A DNA stretch of 64,000 bases, from the NCBI GenBank assembly GCA_032717465.1, contig CM064666.1:3702528-3766527 (forward strand). Reading direction: 5' to 3'. The position numbers and the translations under genes are program-made. Below the pieces are notes generated by a model. That model saw only the letters and a program-made list of their open reading frames with translations. It had not been told where the DNA came from and made no database searches. Source of the stretch: Coenobita brevimanus (taxonomy: Eukaryota; Arthropoda; Malacostraca; Decapoda; Coenobitidae). The first letter of the stretch is position 1. Each line of letters opens with the position of its first letter. This document shows, one piece after another, positions 45,860 to 58,248 of this stretch.

Positions 45860-47602
45860 CTACCAATATTTGTCTCTTGTCATCTCCCTCAGGTCCCACC
45901 AACACTCCACTCCTGCTTCTTTTTTCATTGTCCTCAACCAGGTTTCCCTCGGCCTACCTCTACCTCTTCTTCCTCTAGCAGTCCACTCATGCACATCCTG
46001 TATTACACTACCTTCTTTTCTGTATATGTGCCCCAGCCACTTCCAGCGAAACAGTCTCACATATTCATTAACTGGTTCCACTCTCCTAATATTCCTTACT
46101 CTTGCATTTGTAACTCTGTCTTGCCACTTTACCCCAAGAATCTTTCTCAGTATTTTATTCTCAAATCCTAATACATTCTGATCTGTTGCAATTGTACTGT
46201 ACCATGACTCATGCCCATAAATTAAAATTGGTCTAACCATGGACTTGTATATTTTCACTTTAGTATGTACCGAAAGCATATTATTATTCCAGACAGATTT
46301 CAACATTCCAACAGCTCGCCAAGCCTGTCTAATCCTCTCCTCAATTTCATTGTTTAATGATCCATTAGATGACACAATCGTTTTCATATATTTAAAGTTT
46401 TCTACATTCTTCACCACATTATTCCCAATTACACAATCGATTTGGTTCTCCACGTTAATATTAATAATTTCAGTTTTTCCACAATTTATTACCAATCCCA
46501 CATTATCTCCTTCCTCCACTAGACAATCAAGCACCCTCTGCATCTCGTAAATACTTCCGCAAATCAGTACAATATCATCAGCATAGTCCAAATCCATCAG
46601 CTTATTTTCTTTCCTGTTAATTCCTGCACCTGTTCTCCTTACAACCTTTCTCATAACATAATCCATAACCAAAACAAACAGCAATGGCGAAGGAACTCCT
46701 CCTTGAATCACTCCTGACCTAACTTGAAATGAATCACTCAAAGAACCATCCATCATTACCGTACAAAAAGTATCTTCATGCAGGCTTCTAATAATATTTA
46801 CAAACTTTTCTGGTATACCATAGAATCTCATAATTTTCAACATAGCTCCACGTGAAACACTATCAAACGCCTTTTCAAATTCCGCAAAACACATACTAAG
46901 TGACATTTTCATCTCATTAGCTTGTTGCATTAGATGCCTTACAATAAAAATCTGATCATTACAACCTCGACCCTTTCTAAATCCCGTTTGTTCTTCTCTT
47001 AAAATTTTATCAATTACTGGCGCTATTCTGTTCAACAAGATTTTGGAAAAGACTTTTGAAACTACAGGTGTCAAAGTTATCCCCCTCCAATTGCCACACA
47101 CACTTAAATCTCCCCTTTTTGGTATTTTTATAATCACTCCATTTTTCCACTCTTCTGGAATTCCACCATTATCCCAAACCACATTAAAAAGTTTCAAAAG
47201 CGCATTCATCAACTCGTTATTTTCCACCTTAAGCATTTCAGGAAATGCTCCATCCTCTCCTGGGTCCTTAAAATTCTTTAACTCCTTTATAGATTTTGCT
47301 ACCTCTTCCAAGGTTATATCCCCTGTTTCTATCTACAAATCTCTCTCAGCTGGCAAAATGTCCTCTTCAGCTGGTATTGGTCTATTTAGAACAGATTCAA
47401 AGTGCTCTTTCCACCTTCCTTTTATATGCAAATCTTTAGTCATCAAGTTACCATTTCTATCTCGTACAGGTAATTCCTTCCTTCTCTTTTCAGTCCCAGT
47501 TAACTCCTTTATGGCCTGATACGCTGCTCTTGTGCTCTGACCGCCATTTTTACTTAATTTCTGTCTCTGTTGCCTTTTCATCATATAGCCTCCTCTTATC
47601 AC
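45860..47602 (-). pseudogene. Reverse transcriptase and C-terminal domain of LINE B
   Basis: Open from 47311 to 45860 (483 codons), and in frame with 47602-47333 across one stop at 47333-47335. Motifs: EEWKNGVIIKIPKRGDL, NWRGITLTPV, REEQTGFRKGRGCNDQIFIV, FAEFEKAFDSV, GVIQGGVPSPLLFVLV and the catalytic YADD in LDYADDIVLI. The C-terminus has RWKWLGHIYR and GRRGRGRPRETW. With a single stop this is one of the best preserved RTs in the window. Confidence 0.88.
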
Positions 47603-47695
47603 GTCTAACGAGTCTTTTTACTTCAGAATGTAAACTCCAGTACTTTGCTCTGAGTACTTCAACTACCTGTCCATCAACATGTTGTTCTTCACTTC

Positions 47696-48829
47696 TTAAC
47701 TTAGCCTCTTTCCTTTACTGAATTGCATTCCATGTTTCATCTGACATCCACTTTTTCGTTCTCGCTTTCCCTTTTTCTTCATAGTAACCTTAGCACTCTC
47801 ATGCAAAACCTCTTTTTGATTAATATCATTGTCTTCAGATTCCATCAAAGTCTGCAGGACTAGAAACCTGTTCCTACATTCCCACCGAAACTTTTCCCTC
47901 GTGCTCTCATCACTTCTCAGCTCATCAAAATCATAATTATTACCTACTGTGCAATTACCATTAACGTTTCTCTTAAGTTTTATTTTAATCTTTGACACAA
48001 CAAGTTGATGATCATTACCTATATCTGCCCCCCTCCTTAGCAAACATCTTGCAAATAACTCCTATGCCTTCTGCTAATTGCAATGTGGTCAATCTGGTTA
48101 GAATATTTACCACATGGTGAAATCCAAGTAGTCTTATGTATTTTTCTATGCTCAAAGATAGTTCCACCAATTATAAGGTCATCTGCCAAACAAAAGCTTC
48201 CAAAGCGCACCCCATTTTCGCTTCTTATACCAACACCCTCCTTACCCATACAATCTTCATAGCCATCCCTACTACTGCCAACAATCGCATTAAAATCACC
48301 AATGCAAACACATCATGTCTTGCCACTCTATTCACTACATCCTGCAGCTTCTCATAAAAGTCATCATTTCATCAGCAGCCTCATTGGTCGGAGCGTACCC
48401 TACAACCATACTGATATTACCATGGTCAGATTTTAAACGAGCATAAAGCAAGCACTCATTAATTAGTTCAAACTCACATACTGCCTTACAAGCATTTCTA
48501 CTCAGCAGTAGGCCTACTTCTTGGTAATGATTTCCATCACTCCTACCAGAAACCAACATAGTAATACCAACTTCCAAATTCATTTTATCAGCTCCAAGCA
48601 ACCTCGTTTCTGTAAGAGCACAAATACCCATCTTGTATTCCTTGAACATTGAAATAAGTTCTTCCATTTTACCAGCCTGATTGAGAGTTCGAACATTCCA
48701 GTTTCCTATTCTTAAGGTTCTTTTTGGATGTATAAACTTATTTTTACACCGTGGGATTCTTAGCACCCCCTGCCCACTTAAGGGCTGCACGGAACTGAGG
48801 GTCATTGCTTCGTAACCAGAGTTCATCAA
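47696..48829 (-). pseudogene. APE-type endonuclease of LINE B
   Basis: The frame 48829-48335 has IGNWNVRTLNQAGKMEELI (start of the fold), CALTETRLLG (catalytic E) and VVGYAPTNE. 48249-48037 carries the middle with NQIDHIAI, and 48043-47696 the end GADIGNDHQLVVSKIKI, where the usual S-D-H is N-D-H. Frames differ between the three pieces, so the domain is broken. In the family it nicks the target DNA to prime reverse transcription. Confidence 0.85.
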
Positions 48830-48997
48830 GATTTCTTAGGCAGAAAAAAATATTTTACCCTGGAGCCAATGCCAGTGGCTCGCAGGAACCAGACAGTGGA
48901 GAGAGAAAATTAACTAAATGAAAGTAAAATGCAGAGGGTTTGGACAGACAAAGTACAAGGAAAAGAAAGAGAGCAAAAAGAATGTAGATAAAAGTGT

Positions 48998-49063
48998 CCC
49001 TTTTAGTCGCCTCTACGACAAGCATGGAATACTGGGGAAGTATTCTATCCCCCCTCCCAGGGG

Positions 49064-49066
<3 letters not shown>
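48998..49066 (-). other. 5' leader hairpin module of LINE B
   Basis: A perfect 7-bp hairpin GAATACT/AGTATTC (49027-49045, 5-nt loop) followed on the minus strand by a GTCG/CGAC hairpin (49006-49019) and TAAAAGGG. The same module starts LINE A copy A5 at 59820-59892. Possibly a ribozyme, promoter or RT-recognition element. Confidence 0.6.
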
Positions 49067-49116
<50 letters not shown>

Positions 49117-49150
49117 TCAGCCGTTGAGGTCCACTGTAGGACCGGCCTAT
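49067..49150 (-). mobile_element. (AT)n and SINE 3'-end scrap (S4)
   Basis: (AT)n to 49113, then TCATCAGCCGTTGAGGTCCA and onward at 49114-49147, the complement of the SINE 3' end. Confidence 0.75.
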
Positions 49151-50035
49151 ATATATCATTATCATCATCCGCACCTTCTTTCCCATCCAAAGACAGGGTG
49201 AGGAGTAGCAATGTCCAAACAGCACAAACTTGCCCAATCCAAATAGGCCACACTTCCATTCACTCATCATTGAAGCCCCCGGAATCCTGGCTCCACCGGA
49301 TACGCCAAAAACATTCACCACATTCTGCAGCTTCACACAGCGTATTCGACTCAGTCAATCCGGACGATGCCAGGCTCACAAGGGGTGCCAAATTCCCTGA
49401 ACACGCACTTCTCACAAAATTCATCCAGCCAGCTCGATCTCTTGTCAGTTCCCGAGCCTCACCGACTTCCAAACCTCTCTTCCTCACACATTCATCCACC
49501 ATATCTTTCCACCTTCTCCTTGGCCTACCTCGCCTCCTCCTTCCTGCAAATTCGCTCAGGTATACCTTTTTTACCACTCTATTGTTATCCATTCTTTCCG
49601 CATGACCATACCATCTCAGGACTCTCTCTTCGGTTCTGGTGTCCACCGACTTCCTCACTCCACACCTTTCACGAATCACATTATTTCGTATCCTATCCAC
49701 CCTCTGTACTCCACATACATTCCTCAGCAGTTCCATCTCCACTGCTCTTATTGTTGACTTTTCATTTTCATGCCACACCCTAGTCTCACACCCAAATGTT
49801 AGAGCTGGCACTAACACTCCCTCATGTAAGCCTCATGCAACTGCAACACTCAAGCCTCTGTTTCTTATCAAGGCCTTCATTGCACCAGCCACTTTTCTTC
49901 CTTGTGTCACTCTACTTTCAACTTGTTTTGCACATTTTCCTCTATTTTCTATCACTGTATCCAAGTATTTGAACTCTCACCAATTCCAGTCTCCATTCAC
50001 TGTGACATCACATTGGAACTCACCTTCTCTCTCAA
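49150..50035 (-). pseudogene. LINE family C, 3' part (C2)
   Basis: The minus strand carries the end of an RT and the C-terminal domain of a third APE-type [23 protein letters not shown] near 49905-49855, a stop-containing link, then 49817-49260 with [51 protein letters not shown] and GRRRRGRPRRRWKDMV. The 3' UTR (49260-49150) matches fragment C1. Strongly 5'-truncated. Confidence 0.82.
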
Positions 50036-50045
50036 TAACCATATA

Positions 50046-50405
<360 letters not shown>

Positions 50406-50965
50406 TGACGCACTCAAGATAAAACAGTTGACAACTGGCTCTGACTGGCAGCGGTTTCCCATCTAGTTATACGCGTACAGGGATTCAGAATATGGCTGCT
50501 CCTCATTTTTTCAAACGTTCCTCAACTACAATGTCTCTCTGTATCCCCCGATGAGATAGTGTAGACTGAGGGAAAGGTGGGGACTTCGGCTTGCAGTCCA
50601 TCAAGTTTACAATGAGATGAGTTTGTCCCTCTGCTGTTATACAGTTGCTCGTGTCCTGAGGACGAAGAGGAGAGCAAACATTATGGGACAAACACTCGCC
50701 TGCTTATGCAGCACTACCTTACAAAATATCCAGCCACCAACATCAGACATAGCTCATCTATGGCCTCCCAACCCATGGGATCAGCCAAACTGCATTACCA
50801 GTGACTTGCTTTAATATTTTTTTTCCTGCAAAACATCATGTTCACGTGCTTGATAATTCTCATTTTTGTCATTATGATGATGACGATTATTATTATTATT
50901 TACTACGTAGGTGGAGACTATTGTTTTCGCTGGTATTATTATTATTATTATTATCATTATTATTA
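50406..50965. other. No gene recognised
   Basis: Unassigned sequence with short ATT/ATG-type simple repeats at 50876-50905 and 50935-50970. Confidence 0.5.
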
Positions 50966-50970
50966 TTATT

Positions 50971-51405
50971 GCCTCAGAGTCTCACAGTGATTCCAGGAGA
51001 ACAGGATTGCACAAGGAATCTGAAGCACCCAGGTTATGTGTCCTGGCATGGACCATTGCCGATTGGAAAAAAAATCCAAATCTCCCCAGTTAAGTCAAAG
51101 TCTTGTAAGAAACAGTAGTAGACGTATGTTCTTCGACATCTTTACGAGAAGTTACCTTAGGGTCTTCAGATCTTGTTTCTGTTACACATACCTTACCACA
51201 TGGCGAAGCTTTCTTATTGTGGCTACACAATAAAAGAGCTTAGCTGATTGTTATTATTCCGGCCACAGAGTCTCCTAACGATTCCAGGGGAACCGGAGAC
51301 TGCACAAGGAATTTGAAGAGCCCTGGTTATGTGTTCTGGCATGGACAGTTACGGATAAAAAAAAAAAAAAAAAATCTCCCCAATGCGGTCAAAGCCACTA
51401 GGAAA
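50971..51405. repeat. Tandem pair of an unknown ~130-bp repeat, period ~289 bp
   Basis: 50971-51100 and 51260-51405 share CAGAGTCTC, GATTCCAGG, TGCACAAGGAAT, GGTTATGTGT, CTGGCATGGAC and AAATCTCCCCA. (ATT)n runs lie near both. A partial word GGCGAAGCTTTC of the hairpin module occurs at 51192. Confidence 0.75.
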
Positions 51406-51982
51406 CTGTAGGTTGAGACTAGTGACTGTCTGTAGGACAATTACAGAGTTGTTATTATTATTATATTTATTATTATTATTATTATTATTGATATTATCAT
51501 CATCCAAACCTTTCTTTTCCAAGTATCCGCCGGGGATAAAAAGGCTCGTTCTTCGAACCCTCAGAATGAGCAGCTAATCACAAATGTCCTGCACAAAATA
51601 TTATATTCATTTTGTTTGACAATACTCCACGTGCTGCTTTTCTGAGTAGCTTCGGAACTCCACACTGGTTCGTTAATTTTGCCAATACCGTGGACACACT
51701 ACACTGTACAATATTGCTGAGAAGCGGGATTTGCTAGATACGAGCTACTGGAAGGTTCTTAGTATTTATCTTATTTTTTGGCTGCGTGTTAGGGTTGCCA
51801 TTTGTTAATTATGAGCGGAGTTATTTTGTACGTTGTACATTATTTTTTTTTGTGTGTGTGCATGGTTTTTTTCTCTATAGTGTTCTATTTATGGTATTGT
51901 TTGTTAAATTTTGTAATTCTATCTCAGTTTGTATGCTAAAACATTTAGAGTGTTATGTAATGTAAGAAAACTCTGGATATTT
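51406..51982. other. (ATT)n and unassigned AT-rich sequence
   Basis: ATT repeats at 51450-51490; otherwise no gene. Confidence 0.5.
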
Positions 51983-51995
51983 TGGATGACTCAGA
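51983..51995. repeat. Target-site duplication, left copy
   Basis: TGGATGACTCAGA, identical to 58236-58248; bounds the I-group LINE. Confidence 0.92.
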
Positions 51996-52174
51996 TTTGA
52001 TTGATTGAAAATAATAAAAATCTGGCGGCGCAACTGCCAGGGTCATATGCCGCCGAATGACAAAGTAAAAGACACAGCAAAATAAAAAATGCCTATTCAA
52101 AATAAAGTTAATATCTGTTGGTAGGAATAAAACACTAAAAATAATAAAAGGATAGTTTATAAAATAACAATTAT

Positions 52175-55100
52175 TTATAAAAGTGAAAGGAGGCCCGCCT
52201 CCTGAAGAAAACTAAAAACATCAGTAAAATCATTAAAAGCCTCACCAAGCATCGAGGACAAACAGTAGGCTCCATCTGCCACCCCATGCCTATGAAGGAA
52301 CCTCTGACGCAGGTCCCCCAGACTCGGACACTCGACCAGCAAGTGACGAACAGTAAGGGGAACAAGGCAGTCATCACAGTACGGTTGAGTCTCACCACAC
52401 ATGAGGAACCCATGTGTAAGCCGAGAATGCCCAATGCGAAGCCTAGCAAGAGCCACCTCCAGTCGCCGAGACATAGAGGGAAGAATCCTTGGCACAACCA
52501 CTCTCTGAAGAATTTCTTTTAGTTTATTATGAGAAACACCATCCCAGTGTCTCTGCCAACAAGAACGAATTGCGTACCGCAAGTAAGGTGTTACATCAGA
52601 AACAGGAAGTGGGTAATCGGTTGGGGGCTGTTGAGAAGATGCAGCTTAAGCTAAAAAATCTGCCCTTTCATTGCCCACCACACCAACATGTGCAGGAACC
52701 CAACAGAAGTCTACACGGCGGCCGCGGCGGCCAAGAAGAAAAAGCCATTCTAAAATTGATAAAACCAATGGATGGGATGCATTAAAAGACTCCAGTGCAG
52801 ACAAAGCACTACGCGAATCACTAAAAATCACAAAAACGGATTGGGGGAGAGTAAAAATGATTTTAACAGCATATAAAATTGCAGTCAGTTCTGCCGTATA
52901 CACTGAAGTAATGCCAGGAAGGCTACCACCCCTACTAAATGAAGGGAAGACAACACCAAATCCTACTCCAGTATCAGTCTTAGACCCGTCAGTGTAGACG
53001 GGGACAGAACCCTCATGAATAGAGGCATGTTCTAAAAAGAGAGAGAGGGACACCTGAGAGGGAAGTGAGCCCTTTTTTCCAACAACGGACCTACAGAATG
53101 TCACGCGAGGGAGTAGCCAAGAACCCACCTTTGGGATCCAATGTGGACAAATTGCCAGTCTTGGGACAGAGAGGGCTAGCATAACAGACCGGACCCTGTA
53201 ACCAAATGGCTTTGGGAAATTAGGACGGGTCTCAAAAACAGAAGATCGGGAATCCTGGGAGACAATGGTACATGAAACTGAGTCTGGAATGCGGTGAAGA
53301 CGATACCAAAACCTCATCATTAGCAACTGACGTCGCAAGTCCAAGGGGAGTACACCAGCATCTACCAACAAACTTGGAATTGGGGATGATCTGAATGCCC
53401 CGGTTGCCAGACGTACACCAGCATGATGCACAGAATTTAACAACCGGAGGCGGGCATCTGTTGCAGAGGAGTAGACCTCACACCCATATTCAAGTTTAGG
53501 AAGAATAAGAGACCTATACAAGAGGAGGAGGGTCTGACGGTCAGCACCCCAAGAGGTATGAGCTAAAACCCTCAAAAGACTCAAAGGTTTAAGACAAGCC
53601 ACCTTAACAGAACGAATATGGGGAACCCAGGTTAATCTTCTATCAAACAGAAGACCCAGAAACCGTGTCTCTTCCACACAGGATATTCTCCTACCATAGA
53701 GATACAAGTCAGGGTCTGGGTGGAACCCTCGAAGACGACAAAAATGTATAGCCACTGTCTTTGCTGAAGAAAAATGGAAACCGCGTGTTTCTGCCCAGTC
53801 AGAAATTCTATTGAGAGCCAGCTGCAACTTCCTTTCTATCAGAGACATTCTAGACGCAGTGAAGGAAATTGAGAGGTCATCGACATACAGTGATCCTCGT
53901 ACACCATCAGGAAGTACACTGATGACGCTGTTAATGGCTACAGCAAACAGAGTAACACTAAGGATACTCCCCTGTGGTACTCCATCTTCTAGTGGTCAGA
54001 CATTAGAAAGCACTCCTCCCACTCGCACCCTTAAAATTCGGTTAGATAAAAACTGTTGAATAAAAATAGGCAAGCGTCCTCGAAGACCAAACTCATGAAG
54101 AGAGAGTAAAATACCATGATGCCAGGCAGTGTCATATGCCTTCTCCAGGTCAAAGAAGACCGTGACCTGGTGTTGGTTAGTGGAGAAAGCCTCACAGACA
54201 GAAGATTCCAAGGACAGCAGAGCATCAGAGGTAGATCGCATTGTTCGGAAACCAAACTGGGCAGGGGATAAGAAGTCACCTTTCTCCAAAAACCACACAA
54301 GCCTAACATTGACCATCTTTTCCAGAACTTTACATATACATGATGTTAGAGAAATAGGCCGATAATTCGTTGCCTGTAGGTGGTCCTTATTTGGTTTGGG
54401 GATGGGGATAACCACAGCAACACCCCAACTAGCCGGAAACTCCCCGGAACACCAAATCTTATTAAACAGAGAAAGCAAAAACATAAGGGACTCATCAGAT
54501 AGGTGACTTAAAAAGGCATAAGGAATATCATCATAACCAGGAGAAGAGTCATGGCACTGCGACAGAGCTGCCTGGAGTTCAGAAATTGAAAATGGAACAT
54601 TGTAAGGCTCTCCCCCAGGAGAGGTAAAACTGAGATCACGAGACTCTAGGCGCCGACGGTGGCAAGCTGAAGGCTTATCCGCATTCTTCTGTGACACACT
54701 GGCAAAATGATCAGCAAGCATCTCTGCAACAGCAAAAGGATCAGCCACAGTTCCACCTGCTGCAGATAAAACGGGAGGCGAGGGGGCAGTAAATTTCCCT
54801 GAAATTTTCCTTACCCGGTTCCACACCTGGGTGATGGAAGTCCTCGAATTGACGGAGGAAACATAACCCTTCCAGGATGATCGCCTGGCCTCCTTTAAAA
54901 CCCGCCTCATATGAGCTCGTGCCCTCTGATACGCCACCAAATACTGAGGATCCCCACGGTGATGACGAAGTCGAGAGAAGGCGACTCGTTTAGCTCTCAC
55001 TACGGAACTGCACTCAGAGTTCCACCAAGGAATCGGACGTTTAGGAAACTGACCTTTAGTTCTTGGAATAGTTAAAAGGGCTGCTGAGTGCAACAAGTCA

Positions 55101-55882
55101 GTGAAATATGACACTGCCTCAGTAAGACAGCTAAACTCATTGACAGAAAGGGAAGTGGAACTTAATTCCCTGAAACGTGGCCAGTCAGCCTTACCCAGAA
55201 GCCATCGAGGAAGACGTGGCTGAGGCCCGCCTGCACTAGCAGTTAAAAGTAAGGGAAAATGGTCACTGCCATATAGGTCTGGCATCACATCCCAGGTAAA
55301 ATCTAAAACTGCATCAGCTGAGCATAAAGATAAATCAATGGCAGTAAAAGTTCCAGTCTGGCTATGGAAATAAGTCATTTTATCAGCATTGAAAATGCCC
55401 AACCCCTCATCTTCCACTAAAGAGGCCAGCATGACACCCCGAGGGTTGGCCTCACTGTTTCCCCACAGTGGATGGTGTCCATTCATATCTCCTAATAACA
55501 AAAAGGGAGAAGGAAGGCCACGAATAAGGCGTTCCAGATCCGCCCTTTCAACAACAGCACTGGGAGGTAGATAAAGACTGCAAACTGTATACTGCCGATG
55601 TAAAAACATCCGGACAGCGACAGCCTGCAGGGGAGTAGAGATGTCCATATGACTGTATGGAATATCCTCGCGAAGGAAGATAGCAGCACCTCCATGACGA
55701 CCTTGACCTGGCACAGGATCTGAATAAAAGGCATGGTAGCCAGAGGGACCAGAAGGAACAGCATCACCTACCATGGTCTCCTGGATGCACATGCACAGAG
55801 GAGTAACTTGAGAAACAAGATGACAAAGTTCCTCATAGTTAGCACGTAAACCTCGACAGTTCCACTGGATGATAGAATCCAT
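52175..55882 (-). pseudogene. ORF2-like EN-RT-RNase H region of the I-group LINE
   Basis: Starts at M in MDSIIQWNCRGLRANYEEL (55882), the first endonuclease strand. Endonuclease: CIQETMVG, LLGDMNGHHPLWG and the final GSDHFPLLL. RT: NYRPISLTSCICKVLEKMV, FGFRTMRSTSDALL, FFDLEKAYDTAWH, then TGA at 53996, then GVPQGSILSVTLF and the catalytic YVDD (53877-53888). RNase H: YTDGSKTD, AELTAIL, FSDSRSAL and HVGVVGNERADF keep all catalytic residues. A TAA at 52646 precedes a C-terminal domain with CDDCLVPLTVRHLLVEC. All parts share one frame. Its expected job is target nicking and reverse transcription. Confidence 0.9.
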
Positions 55883-57652
55883 AATGGAGGAATGATGACT
55901 AAGTGCGGGACTGTACACCTGACAAGTGAGAGGGTTTGGATTGATGCTTATGAAGGCCCTTCGCAGGGCCTGCCCGGCAACAGAAACCCGCACCCTCTGT
56001 CGAACATCTGTGGGCAAACGAGAGGACGAGGAAGGATGTTTTACCACACTCCTTCTTGGAGTGGGCAAACCAGTTTGTTTGGAAGGTGGCTTGGGGGGTG
56101 CCTTTGGAGGCGTGGGTCGGGCAGTGCCCCCACCAGAAGTCCCAGACGTGGAAGTAGAGTCCATAGGACTTGAATAATTTGAGGATGGCATCGTATGCTT
56201 TAGATCTGAAGCGCCAACAATTTGTCCAACAACTTCCCCAAGTGGGGACTGAACCATATGTGGACCATCAGCTTCAGCTGTCACCTGGCTAAATTCCCCA
56301 GCCTGTTGGGCAGAGAGAACAGGAGAGGGGTCGACACAAGGGTCGACAACAGAGACCTTAGGTGGTCGGTCCTCTGTCTCAGAGGACTCTGACGTACAAC
56401 GTTGGCGTTTGCTAGGTACGGATGGAGCCTCGGTCACACTGGGTAAGACAGGAGAAGGAGTTCGGTCGGTGTGGACATCTGCCACCACAACAGAATTGTG
56501 TAAGGCATCAGCCACGGAAATGTGAGGAGAAACTGCAAGTTTAGAAGGTGGGTGAAGTTCAGTCTCACACATAGTACTACCTTTGGGGACATCAATCTGC
56601 AAATCACTAGTCGAAGCAGAGGGCACTGGAATGGGTTGAGGCTTCCTCTGAGATACAGGGCGCCGCACCAACACTCCAGAAAGGACAGCAGCGTAAGTAA
56701 CTCCCGGCTGGAAAAAGCGAGTCTGGGCTCTCTTCTTAGCTTCAAGAAATGAAACCCTCTCAGTTGTTCTAATATACAAAATCTCCTTTTCCAGGCAGTA
56801 GCGAGGACAGTTTTTAGAATTTACAGCATGAGGACCCCCACAGTGATAGCATTTAAGGGGTCCTGGACAGTCATTGGTATGACTTAGTCCACCACAGGAG
56901 ACACATACACCAGGAATGCCAGCCTGTGCACGGAGGCAAAAGCGGCTGACATGTCCATATCCCTGGCAGTGGAAACAGCGCTTTGGGGTTGGTATGTATG
57001 GTTTCACCGGAAGTGATAGCCAAGCCAACTTCACAGAGGCAGGCAAGGTCAACCTGTCAAATGTTAGGAACAAAGTCGGTGTAGGGGTCAAGACACCATC
57101 TACCTTCTTCTGCAAGCGCTCTACATTTACCACACCAGCAGATCGCAGCTCCTCCAACAGTCGCGCCTCCGGGTACCGGAGGAGGTCATGACAAAATATT
57201 ACTCCCTTACTTCTGTTAAATGTAGTGTGTGGAGTGCATGTAACCTCTGTACCAGAAACTGAGGTCAAAGACATCAGCCGGGAACTCTCTTCCGGTGAGG
57301 AGACCTCAATAAGGATGCTTCCATCCCCCTGAGATGAAATTTTTGGCTCTCTCTTACAGGCTGCTAAAATTGCATGGTATAACTCAAAAATATCTATCTC
57401 TTTCACTGATCCACCTACAGAGGATTTTAAGACTAGATATTTTGTGAAAGACTGTGGCACCGTGGTTTCTGGGGAGAGCTCCATAGCTAGACCAATCTGT
57501 CGGAACTTCCTCCTACTCCCAGCAGAACGCTGGGGAACAAGAGGAACGTCCCAAGGGGCCTGGAAAGGCTCCAGGGTGGCAATAAGTGAGGAGTCCGAAG
57601 AATGTCCGGGGGCAGAGCCAGCGTCATCAACATTATAAATATTCTTTGTCAT
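55883..57652 (-). CDS. ORF1-like gag region of the I-group LINE
   Basis: Nucleic-acid-binding protein that packages LINE RNA. I chose the ATG at 57652 (MTKNIYNVDDAGS); the frame is open up to 58021, but that part is GC-rich 5' UTR with no gag-like character. Domains: an RRM-like middle (YLVLKSSVGGSVKEIDIFEL onward, with SRLMSLTSVSGTEVTCTPH), then three CCHC-type knuckles: CFHCQGYGHVSRFC, CVSCGGLSHTNDC and CYHCGGPHAVNSKNC. A long Pro/Ser-rich tail follows (TPPKAPPKPPSKQ). There is no stop before the endonuclease start at 55882, so this 590-residue region continues in frame into ORF2. Confidence 0.85.
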
Positions 57653-58235
57653 ATTTTGACACAAAATAACTTCATTCCCCCACCCCTCCACCCTCCACGG
57701 AGCCCAACAAGGGGAGGTCATATGCCATGGATAACACCACTGGCGACCCCAGAGGTAGCGGGAGAGTATATGTGGGTAACCACTGGGGGACCTGGGCAAG
57801 GGTGACACCAGGACGATAGGAGCCACCAGGCCCCCCAGTGCCCACTTGACCCTAGCCAACGCATGACCAGCCGATTGACCTGGTCGGGCCCAACCAGGCC
57901 GCCCGTCTAGCCAGAATGAGGGACCAAAGAGGTGTATTGCTAGCTGCAGGGCGCATCGTGCAGCATCGCTCAACCTCCAGGACTCCCGTCTCCTAGCATT
58001 ACGGGACGCCACGCACGGCAAACACGTGGGGAGGCAACAGTCCTGCCATAGATGGCAAGTGGGCAGGAACTAACATCACCAGCAGGCCTCCTCCACCAGT
58101 GATGTAGGGGGTGCTTGGTCCACGACACTGACAAATGCCGAACCCTACTAAGGTAGGCATGCCTCCAAAGTAGGTGGCACTGCCAGCCACGCTTCAAGCC
58201 CCGCCACCACGTCAAGGTGACCCCCCTCAGCGGGG

Positions 58236-58248
58236 TGGATGACTCAGA
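58236..58248. repeat. Target-site duplication, right copy
   Basis: TGGATGACTCAGA, identical to the left copy. Confidence 0.92.

Larger units (their letters stand above)
45812..49066 (-). mobile_element. RTE-type LINE family B, near full length
   Basis: Runs on the minus strand from a 5' hairpin leader (49066-48998) through endonuclease and RT to a 3' end next to (AT)n. One coding region, no ORF1 and no RNase H, as in the RTE group. Frameshifts lie in the endonuclease half; the RT half is a clean 483-codon frame. (AT)n on both sides hides any target duplication. Confidence 0.85.
51996..58235 (-). mobile_element. Full-length I-group LINE with 13-bp target-site duplication
   Basis: A 6,240-bp element on the minus strand. 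Its 5' end is at 58235 (CCCCGCTGAGGGGGGTCACC), with a GC-rich 5' UTR of about 583 nt. Coding runs 57652-52175. The 3' UTR contains a TATTATTTTCAATCAATCAA tail. Domain set: gag-like ORF1 with three zinc knuckles, APE endonuclease, RT and RNase H. RNase H after RT places it with the I superfamily (I/Nimb-like) rather than Jockey. Two in-frame stops (TGA 53996-53998; TAA 52646-52648) are the only visible lesions, and the duplication is perfect: a young copy. Confidence 0.93.

Noticed and set aside
57653..58021. N-terminal extension of the I-group LINE gag
   Set aside because: Open but GC-rich with no gag-like character; MTKNIYN at 57652 is a better start.
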